This document shows positions 62,177-64,000 of a stretch of 64,000 bases of DNA, piece by piece. A program made the translations under genes and the position numbers. Position 1 is the first letter of the stretch, and every line of letters begins with the position of its first letter. Origin of the DNA: Pseudomonas baetica (GTDB taxonomy: Bacteria; Pseudomonadota; Gammaproteobacteria; Pseudomonadales; Pseudomonadaceae); contig NZ_PHHE01000001.1 in the NCBI RefSeq assembly GCF_002813455.1, positions 5,576,001 to 5,640,000 of the forward strand, in the 5' to 3' direction. The notes below the pieces were generated by a model that saw only the letters and a list, made by a program, of their open reading frames with translations, was not told the origin of the DNA and searched no databases.

Positions 62177-62932
62177 ATGACTGAGGAGCGCGTCGAGCAT
62201 CTGCTCGCCGAAGTACAGGATGAGTTCGGCGTGATTCGCGTGCTGGAAGTGGCCGATTACCGCTTTCTCGAGTTCGGCGATGCGATCGAGCAGAGCTGCG
62301 TGTTCACCGCCGACCCGAGCTGGCTGGAGTACGACTACACCCGGGCGATGCTGATTGGCGCGTTGTGCCACGAGCACCCGGAAAGTGCGTTGTTCCTCGG
62401 GTTGGGCGCGGGCACGCTGACGCAGGCCTGCCTCAAGTTCCTGCCGCTGGAAGATGTCGAAGCCATCGAACTGCGCCCGGACGTGCCGCGTCTGGCCATT
62501 GAATACTTGGGGCTGGATGACGATCCGCGCCTGTACATTCGCGTCGGCGATGCCCTCGAACTGCTACCGAGCGCCGAGCCTGCGGATCTGATTTTTGTCG
62601 ACCTCTATACCGATGTCGGGCCGGGTGTCGGGCATCTGGCCTGGAGTTTTCTTGGCGACTGTCAGAAACGCTTGAACTCGGGCGGCTGGCTGGTAATCAA
62701 CCAATGGGCCACCGATGACGGCAAACCACTGGGGGCGGCGTTGTTGCGCGGCCTCTATCACCGGCATTACTGGGAACTGCCGGTGAAGGAGGGCAATGTG
62801 ATTCTGATTGTGCCGGCGGATCTGGATCAGGCGCTGGACATGCAGGCGCTGACTGACCGGGCCGAAGCGCTGGCGCCGCAGTTGGGGTATTCGTTGCAGT
62901 CGTTGATCAAGGCGATTCGCCCGGCGACTTGA
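62177..62932 (+). CDS. Spermidine-synthase-like SAM-fold protein
   Basis: A 251-residue Rossmann-fold protein: motif I FLGLGAGTLTQACLKFLP near residue 75, AIELRPDV, and DLIFVDLYTDVGPG. It matches the SpeE-like family without the N-terminal beta-domain signature of true spermidine synthases, so the substrate is unknown. ATG 62177 after CAGGAGACGAA. Confidence 0.82.
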   Translation: MTEERVEHLLAEVQDEFGVIRVLEVADYRFLEFGDAIEQSCVFTADPSWLEYDYTRAMLIGALCHEHPESALFLGLGAGTLTQACLKFLPLEDVEAIELRPDVPRLAIEYLGLDDDPRLYIRVGDALELLPSAEPADLIFVDLYTDVGPGVGHLAWSFLGDCQKRLNSGGWLVINQWATDDGKPLGAALLRGLYHRHYWELPVKEGNVILIVPADLDQALDMQALTDRAEALAPQLGYSLQSLIKAIRPAT

Positions 62933-62949
62933 GTGGTCAGAAATGGCCC

Positions 62950-63020
62950 TCTTCGCGAGCAAGCCCGCTCCCACACTTGAAATGCATTCCAAATGTGGGA
63001 GCGGGCTTGCTCGCGAAGAG
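62950..63020. repeat. REP palindrome pair
   Basis: CTTCGCGAGCAAGCCCGCTCCCACA and inverted copy, between convergent genes. Confidence 0.9.
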
Positions 63021-63042
63021 GGCCTGAAGAGCACCACACTTC

Positions 63043-63834
63043 TCAGATCCCTTTGAAGATGCCCGGGCGCCGTTCAACCAGCGACTTGATGCCTTCCTTG
63101 GCATCCTCACTACTCAGCAACTTTTTCACCAGCGCCGGCAACCCCTGCGCCGCCGCTGTCTCACCTTCGTATCGGGCCTGGCGGGCCGACATCAACGTCG
63201 CCTGCACCCCCAACGGCGCCTGTCGGGCAATTCGCTCAGCCAGTTCAATCGCCCGGGGCAGCAAGTCCTCGCTGGCCATCACCTCCTGCACCAAGCCCAG
63301 GCGCAGCGCATCGTGCGCGTCAAACTCATCCCCGGTCAGCAGCCAGCGCATGGCATTGCCCCATCCGGCCACCTGATGAAAACGCAAAGTCGCACCACCG
63401 AAAGGAAAGATCCCACGCTGCACTTCCATTTGTGCGAAGCGGGTATTGCTCGCACACAGGTTGATGTCAGCCGCCAGCATCAGCTCGATACCGATGGTCA
63501 GGCAATAACCCTGCGCCGCGACAATTACCGGTTTGCTCACCCGTGGCCCAACGAAAACACCCCAGGGATCGCAGCCGCCGGTCGGAACCTGCCAGCCTTG
63601 AGCGAGTGCGGCGCTTGCATTGAGCAGATCCAGACCGGCAGTAAAGTGCTCGCCATGGCCGAACACCACCGCCACCCGCGCCTCGCGATCCGCCTCGAAT
63701 TCGCCGTAGGCCAGGCTCAGCTCATTGAGCAGGTCGAGGTCGAAAGCGTTGCGTTTGGCCGCTCGGTCCAGGCCAATCAGCAGGACATGGCCACGACGTT
63801 CACGGCTGACGCGGCCGGGGCAGGACTGATTCAT
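63043..63834 (-). CDS. Crotonase/enoyl-CoA hydratase family protein
   Basis: A 263-residue crotonase-fold protein: RAAKRNAFDLDLLNELSLAY, oxyanion loop HGEHFTAGLDL, SKPVIVAAQGYCLTIGIELMLAAD and QMEVQRGIFPFGGATLRF. One of the usual catalytic glutamates appears to be missing in the second loop (the QRGIFPFGG turn), so hydratase activity is not certain. ATG 63834 with GAGGA eight bases upstream. Confidence 0.85.
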   Translation of the reverse strand: MNQSCPGRVSRERRGHVLLIGLDRAAKRNAFDLDLLNELSLAYGEFEADREARVAVVFGHGEHFTAGLDLLNASAALAQGWQVPTGGCDPWGVFVGPRVSKPVIVAAQGYCLTIGIELMLAADINLCASNTRFAQMEVQRGIFPFGGATLRFHQVAGWGNAMRWLLTGDEFDAHDALRLGLVQEVMASEDLLPRAIELAERIARQAPLGVQATLMSARQARYEGETAAAQGLPALVKKLLSSEDAKEGIKSLVERRPGIFKGI

Positions 63835-64000
63835 GGATAAATCCTCGGGCGGGAAGGGTGGGTGCAGCGACCGTATGCCGCACATCGATGAATCGGTTAA
63901 GCGCCATCGCCAGCAGGGCCGGGCCTTTGAAAAATAGACCGTTGTGTCATTATCCGCAAAACCCCGTTACACAGCGGTGATACACGTATTCAGGCATTAA
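63835..64000. other. Right-hand end of the window, no gene seen
   Basis: 166 bp upstream of the crotonase gene: its RBS (GAGGATTTATCC) and presumably its promoter. No open frame or repeat is supported. Confidence 0.4.

Overview
The window looks like a chromosome segment of a fluorescent-group Pseudomonas. The evidence is the OprI lipoprotein gene, the earP-efp pair (arginine-type EF-P), an oprI/cysB/greB/DUF2897 gene complement of Pseudomonas type, and at least eleven pairs of short Pseudomonas REP palindromes (GCGAGCAGGCTCGCTCCCAC type). No rRNA, tRNA or CRISPR was found. Coordinates given here use the start codons I chose from ribosome-binding sites and family lengths.

Positions 1-9718 (minus strand) are the 5' half of an O-antigen cluster of the ABC-transporter-dependent type, visibly more A/T-rich than the rest. 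Reading direction is wzm, wzt, a coiled-coil methyltransferase, a GT2+GT4 double glycosyltransferase, a stand-alone 'REG/DxGWxGT' domain protein, a GT4-like glycosyltransferase, and a HAD phosphatase fused to the same 'REG/DxGWxGT' domain, which runs off the left edge. Genes overlap or nearly touch, so this is one operon. Methyltransferase plus coiled coil next to a Wzt with a carbohydrate-binding tail suggests capping and length control of the glycan before export. Positions 9719-15012 are the scarred edge of the locus: an IS66-family remnant, an intact wbpM, an NDP-sugar epimerase, and a frameshifted 3' stub of a second wbpM lying just before comEA. That stub is what an O-antigen cassette exchange would leave.

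Positions 15013-28474 hold comEA-like, an SDR/FabF pair with a convergent TetR gene, DUF2897, an ethanolamine-type permease, and the complete kdpFABCDE potassium system. Positions 28594-38656 hold a patatin-like protein, a lipoprotein, a CHAD protein, a thioesterase, a small membrane-protein gene broken by an in-frame TAA, a complete IS256-family insertion (1360 bp, 8-bp target duplication), a chemotaxis receptor, TatD, an MltF-type transglycosylase and DoxX.

Positions 38714-52959 hold a long structured leader in front of a small unknown gene, greB, the ybbP-ybbA/tesA divergent cluster, an L,D-transpeptidase, oprI, an acetyltransferase, a type I DAHP synthase, PilZ, thioredoxin-like, PanE-like, cN-I nucleotidase, UspA, cysB and a GreA/B-like factor. 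Positions 53084-63834 hold earP-efp, ohr/ohrR, two LysR regulators around a TauE/SafE permease, a DUF1127 protein, a YcaQ-type glycosylase, a type II DAHP synthase, a spermidine-synthase-like protein and a crotonase. Most of this right-hand part is ordinary core genome. The unusual material is in the O-antigen locus and its border, the interrupted membrane gene, the IS256 copy, and the 38.7-kb leader.
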